Positions 33,901 to 45,800 of a stretch of 64,000 bases of DNA are shown one piece after another. The notes under the pieces are model-generated. The model had not been told where the DNA came from and ran no database searches. It saw only the letters and a program-made list of their open reading frames with translations. The DNA is taken from assembly GCA_947568835.1 (NCBI GenBank), contig OX387603.1, positions 2,395,701 through 2,459,700 of the forward strand, given 5' to 3'. The translations under genes and the position numbers were made by a program. The stretch's first letter is position 1. Every line of letters begins with the position of its first letter. This stretch comes from Protonemura montana (taxonomy: Eukaryota > Arthropoda > Insecta > Plecoptera > Nemouridae).

Positions 33901-35570
33901 CTGTTCGGGAGAGAGGTTGGAGGGATGAAAGTTAGTACAGCAACTTCATTCGCCTTGCTTATCAACCTCTCGACAGCATGGATTTGTGGAGGAATCCTGT
34001 TGTTCGCGTTGTACCGTCCTTCGGAGGGGACGTTAAGCCGCTGGTCCCCTTGGTGCTCTTCGACAGGAGTAGGCTACGTGCCGGCACCGGGTTTCCCCTC
34101 CTCCCTTCTAGGCTAGGTAGGTTCATCATCATCCTCATCATCATCCACTCATTCACCGACGCCATTAGACCAGTGCCGCAGGGCCAGTTGTCAAAACAGT
34201 GCGTCTTTAAACACCTCAAATAATAATAATAATAAGAAGCCTACGAAAAGAATCTCCAACCTTGTGACTTTTGTGGCGTCCGTAGTCCTTGCAAATGAAG
34301 CACATGAGCAGCACGGCGGGCGGCAACGCTTGGCACTGTTCTTCCAGGCAAGTGAACTCTGCGACGTGAGACTGGTGGGTGGCACATCGAGGCCGCTCTC
34401 GAGGCTTCTCCGACAGCGGCACTCTCCTGCGAGTGAATTGCGATGGTCAAGCCTTGAATCCTGTCACTCACCGATCGGGGTTCGTGTCCCCGTTTGGGCG
34501 TCAATTTTTGAGACGGTAGCAGTGTTCATAATACTAATATACCCCGCGCATTGCAAGCGTTTGCAATTTAAATAAGATTTCATCTAAAATACAACGCATC
34601 CAACGTCAAATTGGAGTTATTAGAGATTGACAGGTTGTGACGTGGTATAGCGTCACTGAAATCAGAGTGACTGTGAGTATTCACAGGCTCTTGGTTCTAC
34701 TCTTTGGAGATCCGTCATTCTCATCAAATAGACTAAAATCCTCTCAAAAAATATGTGTCCAACTAGCTCAATGGGTTAGACTCTAGAGCAAAACCCGCGA
34801 AAGGTGGAGATCGGGGTTCGAGTACCCGTTTGGGCATCAATTTTTGAGACGGTAGCCTGCGGCTAAAATCTCCTCACCGGTGTTTTGACAGAGTCCTGGT
34901 GCCATGCGTCAGTTCGGAGCACGGTTCGCAAAGTTGAGTGAGACAGACAGTGCAGTAGATGGAAGCAGGATGAGAGCTGTCCTCATCGCAACCAGCGGCC
35001 GGTTGGCGCTGTCTCTCAGCCGCCGTCATGGGCTTTTCAACTGGAGCTGTGAGCTGCAGCCTCTCAAGCAGTTCGAGTAGCGCAAAGTTTTTCTTCAAGC
35101 CCCATACACCTGAGTTACCTAAAAAAGTAACGAGAGAAAGTGTTTTTAAGAAGATTGTTATAAGAATTACTTCAGTAAAACCTAAAGATAAACGCAGGAA
35201 ATAAAAAATGGGAGCTTAATGGTTTTTACGTACCAACAGGGGTGGGTTGTCTGTCAAATGGGCAGAGAATGGATTCTTCTCTAAGCGGTAAACGAAGAAG
35301 GCAAGCATGACAGACCGTGTGACCACAGTATAAAAGTCTTGGAACTTTGTCGCCTTGCAAGCCGAAGACATCTTCACACACTCTGCACTCAAGTACCTGA
35401 AAAGGTTGTCAGTTATATGAGATGGAAATGTTTGATTAAAGAATCATTTGTACCACTGATTTATTTGGCTGTCAGATTTAAAGTCAAGTACAGCTTACGT
35501 TTGATTTGTTTGCAGGCTTTAACGTTCGGTTGAACGTATATGAGTTGAAATGATCCATTTCACCGGCCAT
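27985..35570 (-). CDS. TRIM23: TRIM23 (ARD1) E3 ligase with ARF GTPase domain
   Basis: Ten exons (35570-35499, 35396-35234, 35118-34878, 34426-34261, 33490-33382, 32050-31842, 31092-30913, 30185-29946, 29616-29491, 28146-27985) total 1668 nt, so 555 residues; human TRIM23 has 574. Domains in order: RING at about 25-75 ([25 protein letters not shown]), then [18 protein letters not shown], two B-boxes at about 115-214 ([34 protein letters not shown]), a coiled coil to about 380, and a C-terminal ARF domain. The ARF part has the P-loop GLDGAGKT at 398-405, the switch motif WDVGGQ at 440-445 and NKQD at 500-503 split across an exon junction. The family is a membrane-associated E3 ligase acting in antiviral signalling and autophagy, with GTP binding by the ARF domain. 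Exon 1 (MAGEMDHF...) is set by an ATG and a good donor and is less conserved than the rest. Introns hold both SINE families, MITEs and a 42-bp tandem repeat. Exon 4 ends at an atypical GTTGGA donor. Confidence 0.95.
28212..28460. mobile_element. Hairpin MITE family B
   Basis: The left arm ATGATGGTTTTTAGACTCAT to GGGTTTTGAATGCTAAGTAA and the inverse right arm surround a short AAATTT-rich centre. In TRIM23 intron 9. Confidence 0.78.
29321..29337. repeat. Poly-C tract
   Basis: An uninterrupted run of about 17 C in TRIM23 intron 9, likely length-polymorphic. Confidence 0.9.
29700..29942 (-). mobile_element. 5S-rRNA-headed SINE fragment abutting a TRIM23 splice donor
   Basis: Two head modules (GGGTGACC, CAACACTGCGCTGGGTCAGG on the minus strand) are followed by the start of the body. 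The copy ends three or four bases from TRIM23 exon 8, whose GT donor is at 29945-29944, so intron 8 begins almost at once with transposon sequence. Confidence 0.8.
30485..30825. repeat. 42-bp tandem repeat, about eight units
   Basis: The unit is ATCCCAGCACTTTGACACAT plus TACAAATCAACATATTCTTGTT with few differences. In TRIM23 intron 7. Because 42 is a multiple of three, long but meaningless frames appear on both strands. Confidence 0.92.
31585..31765. mobile_element. Inverted composite of the tRNA-headed SINE
   Basis: A minus-oriented tail and middle (up to about 31695) meets head-to-head a plus-oriented B box and middle (GATCGGGGTTTGAGTCC...TTTTTGAGACGGTTATAG). The result is a hairpin-capable unit in TRIM23 intron 6. 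Confidence 0.75.
32785..33262. mobile_element. Hairpin MITE family B, longest copy
   Basis: Both arms are present with about 250 bp of unique centre, including a 78-codon hydrophobic plus-strand frame (about 32891-33127) without recognised homology. It may approximate the parent of the shorter copies. In TRIM23 intron 5. Confidence 0.75.
33791..34233 (+). mobile_element. 5S-rRNA-headed SINE, full length with 14-bp target duplication
   Basis: The head matches animal 5S rRNA closely (ACACCGGTTCTCGTGAGATC, ACCGAAGTTAAGCAACACTG, GGGTGACC). The body carries the family core and ends in (ATA)n. AAGAAGCCTACGAA flanks it perfectly at 33777-33790 and 34234-34247. It lies in TRIM23 intron 4, antisense to the gene. 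Confidence 0.93.
34430..34858 (+). mobile_element. tRNA-headed SINE, tandem partial plus complete unit
   Basis: A partial unit ends with the tail module (GCAAGCGTTTGCAATTTAAA) near 34570. It runs directly into a second unit with the 5' module, TAGCTCAATGGGTTAGA (A-box-like) and GATCGGGGTTCGAGTACCCG (B box), cut off before its tail. Both lie in TRIM23 intron 3, filling it from exon to exon. Confidence 0.78.
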
Positions 35571-38500
35571 ATTCAGCGATTAAGAAGTATATAACGTAGA
35601 TTTAAGTTATGTGTGTGAAGAGTTAGCTAGAGAATATGTTTAAACTTGGTAAATGTGTTAAATTCTATTGTTATGACACATGTATCAGAATTAGCCGTGA
35701 TACTAATGAATACACATTATTTTATTCATATTTTTTTAACTATCAACTGGTAATGATCGATGAACTTCAAGTTGATCCTTTATGACGTTCTCGTTTGCAC
35801 AAATATTTCCTACAGATTTGCTGTCAGGTAAAAAGGTTGGTAATAACTATAAGATCTCTGCTATAAGGTCTGTCTTAATAAGGTCGATTGCCAATATAGG
35901 TTATTTTATGTTTTTCCCTTGCATGCTTGTCACTGAATTTGCTTTCCTTTATGGACCAACATGAATATAAATTAACACCGATATTAGTTTCTCAAGTTGC
36001 ACAGCTCCTTTAATTTAGTTCGTCCAAAAACGAACAAGCTGAGAATGCTCATCAATATATTACACCTGCATTACAAAACAAGACTTTTGACATCAGATCT
36101 TCACTACCATTTTGAAATTGATTTGTCAAATTTCTGGCCATCATTTCCCTCCTAAAATTCAAATCCTTTGAAGCCAGACGAACTTTAAAAACGAATGGAA
36201 ACATCAATCTTTGTAGACAAAACCTAACATATAGGTAAACACTATATTATTTCATTCAATGGTGACCTAAAAGATCAAAAGGAAATAGGAAAAGGACACT
36301 GCATCTTAGTGCAGACCAAAGGTCAGAGATGTTTCTGCACCCACGAAATAAAAACTTGCCAAACGATCAATATTTTATTCCAGCTGTCGCCTACAAACTA
36401 CATCGAGACTACAGTATGGGATTGTTTTTTTTTCTTAAACCTGAGGCATGTTGTTATTCTGTGACAATATTACCTTAGGTACATAACAATGTTGTGTCAG
36501 TATAGAGCACATTTAATATGTTCAAATTTTTCGTCAAATTTGAACACAGTTTTTTTACAACAGAAATATAGAAATGTTATAAAGTTAAATTAATATTTGT
36601 AGTTAACACTAATAGCTTATCACTACCAACAATAACACTAACACTAGTATATTAACACAAATCTTCCTCATGGTGCAATATATTTATAATTGTATTCTTT
36701 ACATTTTTTCACTCAGATTTCCACTTTGCCACAAAGCAGTAAAGATTTCTCCTTGTAACAAAAGAAGAAGCAACATTAACTATTACCTCGTGGACAGATT
36801 TTTTTTCATTTGGGTGCGTATAAATCTTTGCGTTTTAGTTGCGTAGCTGATGCCAGCTACAGAAAAATATTGTACTTTTAAACAAATTGTTTGACGAAAA
36901 ATTTGTTCATGTCAAGTGCTGTTAACATATTTAATTCGTTCATTGAGTTATTGCCACACAATTTCCTGACTCTGAAACTGCCTTTGTAATCCGTTTCACT
37001 TAATGAGTTACTAATCTTTAAGTTTTGCTCTATGCAGCGTATCCGCTAGGTCTAAATAATGTCAGACCGTAGAAATGTATAAAACTTGCGATTGAATTGT
37101 TTTGATTTGATGCTATTTCTGATTTATCTAGGTATGCATTCCTTATAGGCCGGTATGTCTTGCGTTTATTAAGGTATGTGAAACATAATTATCATGACAA
37201 GAGAGTTTTATAATTATATCATATTTCTTTAAGATGCAAATTGTGCATTTAATTTTATTCCCATAGTATTAACGTTTAGCACATTGTTAGCTTAACTTTG
37301 TAATATGAGAAACAAAAGATAAACTATCAAATAAGATATTCAGTTTTGATTGTGACATCATCATTTTCCTAACAGACGTATATATATTTTTTAGAAAAAC
37401 TATTTGAACTGGGTTTTGAATGCTAAGTAAAGGCATTCAAAACCCAGTTGAAATAGTTTTTCTAAAAACTTGTGCTAAGGATAAATCAAGTAGACATGAG
37501 TCTAAAAACCAACGTAGGTATATGCACTAAACTAATGTTTCTGCAACATATATATTTTTTAAATTAAATGAAATGAAATTAACTTTTGACACTATTTTGG
37601 AAGTTTTTTGCTTAGTTTCATCTACATTGGCACACGAATGAGTTATTTAAAAATTCCTTGACCAATATAAAATCTATTTGAAAAAATTTCCAAATTACAA
37701 TCAGCTAACTTGTGTCCATTGACAGGAAAATCCATTTCTTTGGCACGCAGGACATATAACTGCTTTCTTTAAAGGAATTACACAACATGTTTGTAAATAG
37801 TCATATACAACTTTAAATTCACTTAGAGCTACCTCCAGGATTACAATCTCTACAATCTACATCGATTCAGAACGTTAAGTGAAAGTCGATTTTCTCTACA
37901 ATTTGCTGAGATATTTTATTCTTAGCAATATCTCTTCTCAAAATATATCACCCATTTTGGAATATTGATTCCTAAAATCCCACAAAAGGATTGTTTTTAT
38001 AAGTTGTATTAAAGTTCCTTACGATACAATTTTCTGCAAATTACGAGAATTTTGTTGAATAAAGAAGTAACGTACTGTCAACTCTTCAACCGTGGTCTTA
38101 CGATGAACCTTTGGGGGTTGATGGTTAACATAAGATTCTCATCTCAGAGATGTCGCTATAGACAGGGGCACGAATCACTTATACATGAATAAGAAACTAC
38201 GAAATCTAGTTCAAGTTCTTGTTCGGAAACCGTTTTAGCTTTAACTTGGCCTGTACGTTGCCACTGACATAGGTTTAACAGCGGTAAATATTAATATGAT
38301 TTGACAACTTTGCTTTCATGTGCATTTCCTTTCAGGTTTACCTTGCTTGCAAGTGAGATCCAAATATTGAGGTGAAATTTGTATGCTCAAAAAATCACAT
38401 TGGTGCTGAAAATAAAAAAATATCCACTTATGCAGTTTCAGAAATTCCTAACATTCTCATACTGGCCCTAGAAACACAACTATTGTAACATGTTCAAATC

Positions 38501-39342
38501 ACCTAACATATAAAGGTATATTTTATATTATTTCCAGCAATGGTGATCTGGAGATCATATTTCCCATTCTACCTGTCAAAAACAACGTTGACATCTATCA
38601 AGCATTTACTCAAAATCTTCCAGCTGCCCGAACTCTCTTGATGCATCCAGGGAAATCATCTCTTGTTATTTTTGGGGGTTGGGAGCAATGAATAAATATT
38701 ATAACAGTTGGTGAAACTGAATACATTGCCAACTAGAGAAGACAGCTAAAAAACAAATTTTTAAATTCCTTGAGCTTAACATTTGATTTAACACCAAACT
38801 TTAAAGCCCAACGATTTAACAAACCTAGTTTTGAACGATGCTAATCGATTTTACTATTTTCAATTAAATAAATTAAAATACTTGTCTTTGGTCTAATTCG
38901 TTTGTCCCTAATACGTACAGGTACTGACCGCTCCTAACAAATTTACTTGGAGACTTAATATTCAATTTAATTTCCATTTATGACGGTGCTTGTAACATTA
39001 CTTCCCAATACCAAGTACGCAAGTGTTATCGACTTTTTTTTTTTTAAATTAACTTCAACGTAGCTAGGTTTATCGAACAATTAGATAGCACTGCAAAATT
39101 GAGCGTTGAGAACCAATAGTACTTTCAGTCGAGGTGGGTTAGGAAGTATTGAACAGCGCAAGGTGCACTGGACTGATGACCAAGCATTGGATCTTTAATC
39201 ACAATTTAATAATAACTTACCAATCATCGAAATTTGTGTACAACTTAATCAAAGTTATAACCGCCAGTGATTTTAGAAAATGGACAGCACAATACTGCTT
39301 AGATTAGCCAATAAAAATACTGACGTTTTGTTTTACACATAC
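35571..39342. other. AT-rich intergenic region between TRIM23 and alpha-arrestin
   Basis: About 3.8 kb without a supportable gene. The left end is the TRIM23 promoter side. A short hairpin MITE lies at about 37388-37517. Homopolymer tracts and small direct repeats are present. No conserved coding frame is recognised on either strand. Confidence 0.55.
37388..37517. mobile_element. Hairpin MITE family B, minimal copy
   Basis: The two arms meet almost directly (GGGTTTTGAATGCTAAGTAA then GGCATTCAAAACCCAGTTGA), leaving only a few bases of loop. Intergenic between TRIM23 and alpha-arrestin. Confidence 0.75.
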
Positions 39343-39783
39343 AATAGGGAAATCTCTTTAAATTTGAAACTATTTTTTTATTTTTTTTTTGTGAGAAAAT
39401 AATGAACACGTATTTTTTTATTTTCTTCTAAATCCAATTTAAAATAAAATATCTCTGTTTAAAATGTTTGCGTTTCAATCTCGTATGAAAACGAGCGCCA
39501 CAATTTTTTATGACATGAAGTGAAATCTGACGTCAGTATGACGTCAAGAAACAGAAGCGAACGCAAAGGATACAACAAAATGACGTCAGAACTACGTGTA
39601 GTTAATCACAGCCCGTTTTAATCCCGCCACGAGAATTCATATTTTAGCCATTCTTAAAACAAATAGAAATAGAAAAGTTATGATCGGATTATAAAAAGAA
39701 AAAATATGACAGATTTTATTTTAAACGCGTATTTGAAAACAATGATAATAATTAAATAATAATCTTAAGGAGATTTCCCTATT
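39343..39783. mobile_element. MITE A, copy 2 (441 bp), inverted relative to copy 1
   Basis: It matches the reverse complement of copy 1 over its length and keeps three TGACGTCA palindromes (39528, 39539, 39581). It begins 110 bp beyond the alpha-arrestin stop codon and contains a minus-strand AATAAA near 39714-39719, which could serve as that gene's polyadenylation signal. Confidence 0.85.
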
Positions 39784-39893
39784 TGTGAATGAGATCTGTG
39801 ATTTGTCAACGTTTTCCCCTGGAAAATGACGATCGTCCAGCTGCCACGGTTTCTCTCGGGTTAGGTACATGTTGTTGCGACTCGTGAGCCAGT

Positions 39894-42800
39894 TCACGAC
39901 GCTAGCGACGGTCGCGACGGTGCTGGTTTCACCACCGCCGCGTAGACAGGCCGATAGAGAACGACTGAATCTTGGAGGTTTGTGCCGTCGTAGACTTGGC
40001 CCAGTAGGAACTCAGGTCCGATGTAATCGCCCCCTTCCACATGCTCAGATGCAACTTCTGTGAGGGAAAATTTGTTATAATCCGGTATCCACAAGGGGTA
40101 TCTTGAGCTCACTGAAGTTAAGCCACACTGCGCTGGGTCAGGTATTCGATGGGTGACTATCATACACAAGACCAGTTCTGTTCGGGAGAGAGGATGGAGG
40201 GATGAAAGTTAAGTAACACTGCACTAAGTCAGGCATTGGATGGGCGACCATCAACTTCATTCGTCTTGCTTATTAACCTCTCGACAGCATGGATTTGTGG
40301 AGGAATCCTGTTGTTCTCGTTGTACCGTCCTTCGGAAGGGACGTTAAGCCGGTGGTCTCCTTGGTCTTCGACAAGAGTAGGCTACGTGCCGGCACCTGGT
40401 TTCCCCTTCTCCCTTCTAGGCTAGGTTAGGTTCATCATCATCCAGTTATTTATTGACACCTTTAGACTAGTGCCGCATGGCTCGTTAGAAATTTTTTTCG
40501 CCCCTTTCTTTTTTTTTTAATACCGGCTTTTGAAAAACTGAAAAGCAGACGGAAACTATAAAGAGGTAACAAATTGAAAGCAATATGTTTTGAATGTTTT
40601 GAAAATAGAGTATTTTGGCAAAAGTGGCTTAAAATGCTGCTAAATGAACATAATAATTCCAATGCTGTCACTATACAGCAAAAAAAAGCAATAAAATGAA
40701 CGTTGTCATCTTTTATGACCGCAAGTCTCAATTGTTGCTGGTGCTAATATTTTCCGGCCTATCAGGCCACTTTATTTTAGGCTTCTCTGAAACCCAATCG
40801 GCTAACAAGATTACTCACCGTAGGTTAGGGCAGGCTGCTGGTTGGAGTTGGGAATGCGAAACGGTACCGTTGCTATGGTGATCGGGAAGTGCATTTGAAG
40901 ATCGTCGCCTGTTTTCTCAAACTCCAAGCTCACCTAAAGAACAATCAAGCCTTTCCAGTTATCAAGAACCTTTGCAAGCAAAAAGTGTAAATGTGCTTCT
41001 CTGTGGAGTCCAGCCTTTCTTTTCCTTCCCATCCCAATACCAAAAACGATCAGGATTTTATCAGGGGATGCATTTGCATATGCACCTTTGACAGTTTGGG
41101 TTTAGGCGCTACTTTAAATGGCTACAAATAATAAAATATACACACCATATCCAAGCTGGAAATGCAGATTTTAAATCAGAATCTTCTAAAATAGTTACAC
41201 AAGAAAGAAGTAATTATCAAAAGAGAATGACCAAAAACGAGACCAAGAATCCCTCCATCATTGGTTTAACATTTTGCAATAGAGCCGTAGCAATTTGCAA
41301 GATCAAACCAAAAACTGTGAATATATCCGATTGTAAGAGTATTGTAAAAAAAACTCAAGTGCATAAAAAAGTGCATTCTATTCAACTGACAAATTTTTGT
41401 CGTGTACAATGTGAATTGTATATATCGACATGTCTCATGCCAAAAGCGACCAATCGTGATAAATAAACAATTATTATTATAACAAAAACTATTTGAACTG
41501 GGTTTTGATGGTTTTTGTTAAAACTAGTGTTAAGGTTTGATCAAGTAGACACGGGTCTAAAAACAATCATAAGAATAGTCAATATTTGTTCTCAGTAAAA
41601 TGCAAACAATGAAGACTCCAATAAGATATGTTTTTAATTTAAAAAAATAGTAAAAAAAGAGAAAAGCGATAGATTTGACAAAAACTATTTCAACTGGGTT
41701 TTGAATGCTAAGTGAAGAACAACTAAATTTCCCAACGTTTCGTAACTTGTACCTGTTACTTTATCAAGGGTGAGAGCTCGTACCAAATAGTTGAAATAGT
41801 TTTTTTTTAAAATAGTGCTAAGATTACATCAAGTAGACACGAGTCTAAACCAAATCATAACAATTATTATTATGGCATTTCCACTAAGGAGCTTAAACCA
41901 GCAACCCAACCGATCCCTTATCCCACCCCCGCGAAAGCTGGAATATGTGTGTCCGGATATCTCAGTTGGTAAAGCACCCGACCGGCAATTGGGAGGTCCC
42001 GGGTTCGTATCTCGGTTCGGTTGCACATTTTTCCAGTCTAGCTTCCTAACCAATTATTATTATAATTATTATCCTGACCTTTAGCACGTAGTATATCTGC
42101 AAGAGACGACAAACCCCGACCAGCGTTGGAGGCAACACGGGCAGAACGAGGCTTGTATTCGAGTCCCAGCGGGTGACGCTGTCGGGACGTACCGGATCCC
42201 CTCGATATTCCAAGACAAGCCGCGACGACTCTTTGTTCACTCCCAGTACGCCGCGCTCCATGAAGTATTCCACGTACTGCAAGGATAACGCAGACACATT
42301 TATTTTCCTCGGTATTTATTGGTGCTTTGGTCATCTACACAATATATTGTATAAGCTTAGAGAAAAGAATATGGGTTACCCGTATTCCCATATTCAAATA
42401 CCCGTATTCTTTTCTCTAAGGTATTAGTGCTTAGTTTTGTATTTTAATATTGAGAAAGAAAGAAAACAGGAAAGAAGAAGAAAACGAGAATGCGGTTTCA
42501 CGCAATGGTATGATGCAAGGTTGTAAAATAAAGCTTTACCTGTTTTCTTGAAATGGAAAAAAATATATATATCTATTCCAAGATCTATTCAGATCTACGA
42601 TCTAAGATCTATTCCTAAGATACAGTAGATAGCTTCCTTTCGATAGATATAAAAATAAAATATTGAAATAAATGACATGCCTTAGAAAATATCGAGTCTA
42701 CAAAAGAAACATGGTACCAGCGGTTTTACAAACCCCAAGTAAAAACTACCAACATTGAATAAACTGTTGAGTGCAGGTTCTAGGTAGAGAAGCAACGTCA

Positions 42801-45800
42801 ATGTTACAGTTTCTGCGTGAAAGATGACTACCTTACCGACAAACATGCAGAGTACCGGAACGTCACGTTAAGTGGAGCCACTGTCGTATGAAATTTAATT
42901 TTGATATTTCTCGTAGGTTAACTCGCTTTTTAATATCTTTACATGTATATCAATCGTTGAGGTAAACATTGATGGAGATTTTTTGAGCACGAAAAGTCTC
43001 AAAAGCGAGTTAACCTACGAGAAATATCGAAATTAAAATTCATACGACAGTGGCTCCACTTAACGTGACGTTCCGGTACTCTGCATTTTTGTCGGTAAGG
43101 TAATCATTTGGCGGCCATCTTTCACGCAGAGACTGTAACATTGACGTTGTTTCTCTTCCTATAACCTACACTCAACGAATAAACGCTAGGGTACGTGGCC
43201 TGAAAAGACTGGCTATTCCAGTAGTAAATACTGAGCCAGTGTCTACCTGAACGAGGCGAGCCTTGAGCCGCACAACCTCCTCCCCGCGGTTGTCTACCGA
43301 GGCCTTGACCTTCAGCGACTCTCCACTGACGTACGCTGATCGCTCGAGCTGAGTTCTCAACGTCACGTGTCCGCGTTGGCAGCAGAGACAGCAAGTCGTT
43401 CGCTTGTCGTGCGCTACCATAGGTTTCTGTTGACCACGGCATATTAGTTACTTTCTGGAAGTTACCTACATTTTTTGTGAAATGGTTTGAATAATTATTA
43501 GATGATATGTTATTTAAATTGCAAACGCTCGCAATGCACGGGGTTTTTATTATTGTGAACACTTTAACTGTCTCGAAAATTGATGCTCAAATAGGGAAAA
43601 ATGTCCCCGTTTGGGCATCAAGTTTTGAGACGGTTATAGTGTTCATAATAATAAAATGGTCTGAACAATTTTTACTTTTGTCATTCATTTGTTCTGATTT
43701 GTTCTGTAGTTACAGCAGAGATTTGTGGATGGTTTAATGAGAATATTTTGCATTTAAATTTTAAAACAATATTATTCTTTTGTTTTGTATTTCAATACTT
43801 TACAACGTCAACAGTTAGTGCAGTAAAAGTACGGCTCCCACCGAGACACTTTTGTTTCGAAAGTTATTTCATGTTATACTTGCCAAGTACTGTTCGTCCA
43901 TGCAGTCAATGTGGGGACCGATGAGGGTGAAGTATTTCATCCCCTGCGGAGGACTCGCATAGGGAATGTCAACCGTCACCTGAATCAAAGACATTTCCGA
44001 AATGAAGCAACTATATCCCAGATCCAACATTATTTGGGCAATCGGCAAGTGTTCTACCTTGATGTAGTACCGTATGAAGCCTGGCTTGCTCTCGAAGGAG
44101 CACGGCAGTGCGCTTTCAGGAAGCGAGAAGCGGAACGGGAACTGGTGGACTCCTCTCGGAAGAATAGGAACGATGCCGTCGGCCTTGTCTGAAATTCAGA
44201 GTTTGTTAATAAAACGACAGTGGAGACCAGGCCATGAATGACATTGGTTTTAATTTTATAACTTAGAATGATCATGACCAGGATGCCCATTGCAGTTCAG
44301 GTAGTCGTGAAGTAGATACGCTAGGTGAAGTAAAACAAATCTATCTGTATTTATACGTCTGTTGCATCGCCCACCATCTAGGTACAAGGTATGAGTGACC
44401 CTCAATGGTACAGACGAGATACAAGTGGCACCTACATCTACAATTAGATTTTGTTTGGCTACATCTCAGCTGTGTAAGGTTAGGTCACACCCGAAGTTAT
44501 GCAAACTTTGAGGCTTCGACGTCGATTCGGGTATTGAAGGGTTACCATGCTTACCACAAACATGTTCAGGACACCAAAGTACTGATTTCGCGGACAATTT
44601 TCAGGTAATCTCTCAAACCCTACAGCGTATTAAGGTCAAAGGTTATGTTTCTATATTTACCGATAGGACATTCTTAGAGTGAGAAAAGCTCGCCCCATAA
44701 GATGTCCTGTTTCCACTTCCAAGCCAAAGTTGAAGGGATATGACGTAATACAAGAATATAAGTGTCAAGGACATTACCGAGGACGCTGCCATTGGACAGA
44801 GACATTCACAATTTCGTTGATCGTTCCTGTCCACCCTAGGATTATTTAGCAGTAATGGTCAATCCGTGTACAGAGAATTCGACACTTCACAGATTTATCT
44901 CTCTCTCTCTCGAACAAAATTAGATGTCAAGTGACAAGCTCAAGTGCAAAGACTCTCAAGTGTACGATGGTCACCCATCCAAAAACCAGACTGCGTAAAA
45001 TGTTGCTCAACTTCAGTGACTTTCATTACGAGAACGGACCCGTGTTATCGACATGTCCTAGCACTCTAGGTGTGATATTGACGGACAGTTTACCTTTTCC
45101 CCAGATGATGGAGCGCTCGTCGAGAAAGTATTGGTCATCTTTCACCGTTCTTTTGTCACCGCTGACCACCACCTTCCACTCCGCGTGCGCCTTCCCGCGA
45201 AGCACCACGCGCACCGCTGGCCAGGACAAGAGACAATCACATCATGGTCACAGAATCTGATATTTTGTTCCCAAACGAGGTATTGATTGATGAAACAATA
45301 CAAGCAAAAAGGAGCCTAAACGCATCGTTGTAAGCATCTATCGTCAGTTGAAAAATCGATTGGGATTTGGGCGGGTTTGACAGATTGCTTAGCATTTGTG
45401 GAATCTTAGAAATTCACAATAATAAGAGTCAACTTATTCTTGAATCCTAACCCTTACACTTGAAAACCAAATGAACTACGGGGAGATCCCATCTATCATC
45501 GAACATGATATCCATGTGCAAGTCTACTCGATATGAGTAGGTATAAGCGTCGTTCTCGCTGGAGCACTCCATGTCGGGGAATTGCAGCGCAACTGCGCCT
45601 ATCAGCTGAACTTGGCGGCAACTTGAGAGAAGAGAAGGGGTGCCGAGGTCCTCGAGAACGAAAAGGCTGACTCGACGTTTGCCACTAGGCAGGTCCTTGA
45701 GGGTCTCGTGGTATTCGAGTGTTCGACATGCCAGACAGTTGGGTGGAGGATTAGTTTGAAGGAGTGTCTAGAGATCATTGGGGTGGGGGCGTTTTGATGG

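Noticed and set aside
34740-34850. Possible tRNA gene with good A and B boxes
   Set aside because: The sequence continues into the SINE middle and matches several other SINE copies; the acceptor stem is absent.
41948-42030. Possible tRNA-Ala gene
   Set aside because: The D-stem does not pair, the base before the anticodon is not T, and acceptor pairing is poor; it fits a tRNA-derived SINE.
43122-43562. 146-codon minus frame across alpha-arrestin exon 5
   Set aside because: It is out of frame with the arrestin fold and includes MITE and SINE sequence.
44465-44590. Possible further 5S-type SINE head (CCCGAAGTTATGCAAAC, GGGTATTGAAGGGTTACC)
   Set aside because: Similarity is too low to separate from chance without an alignment.
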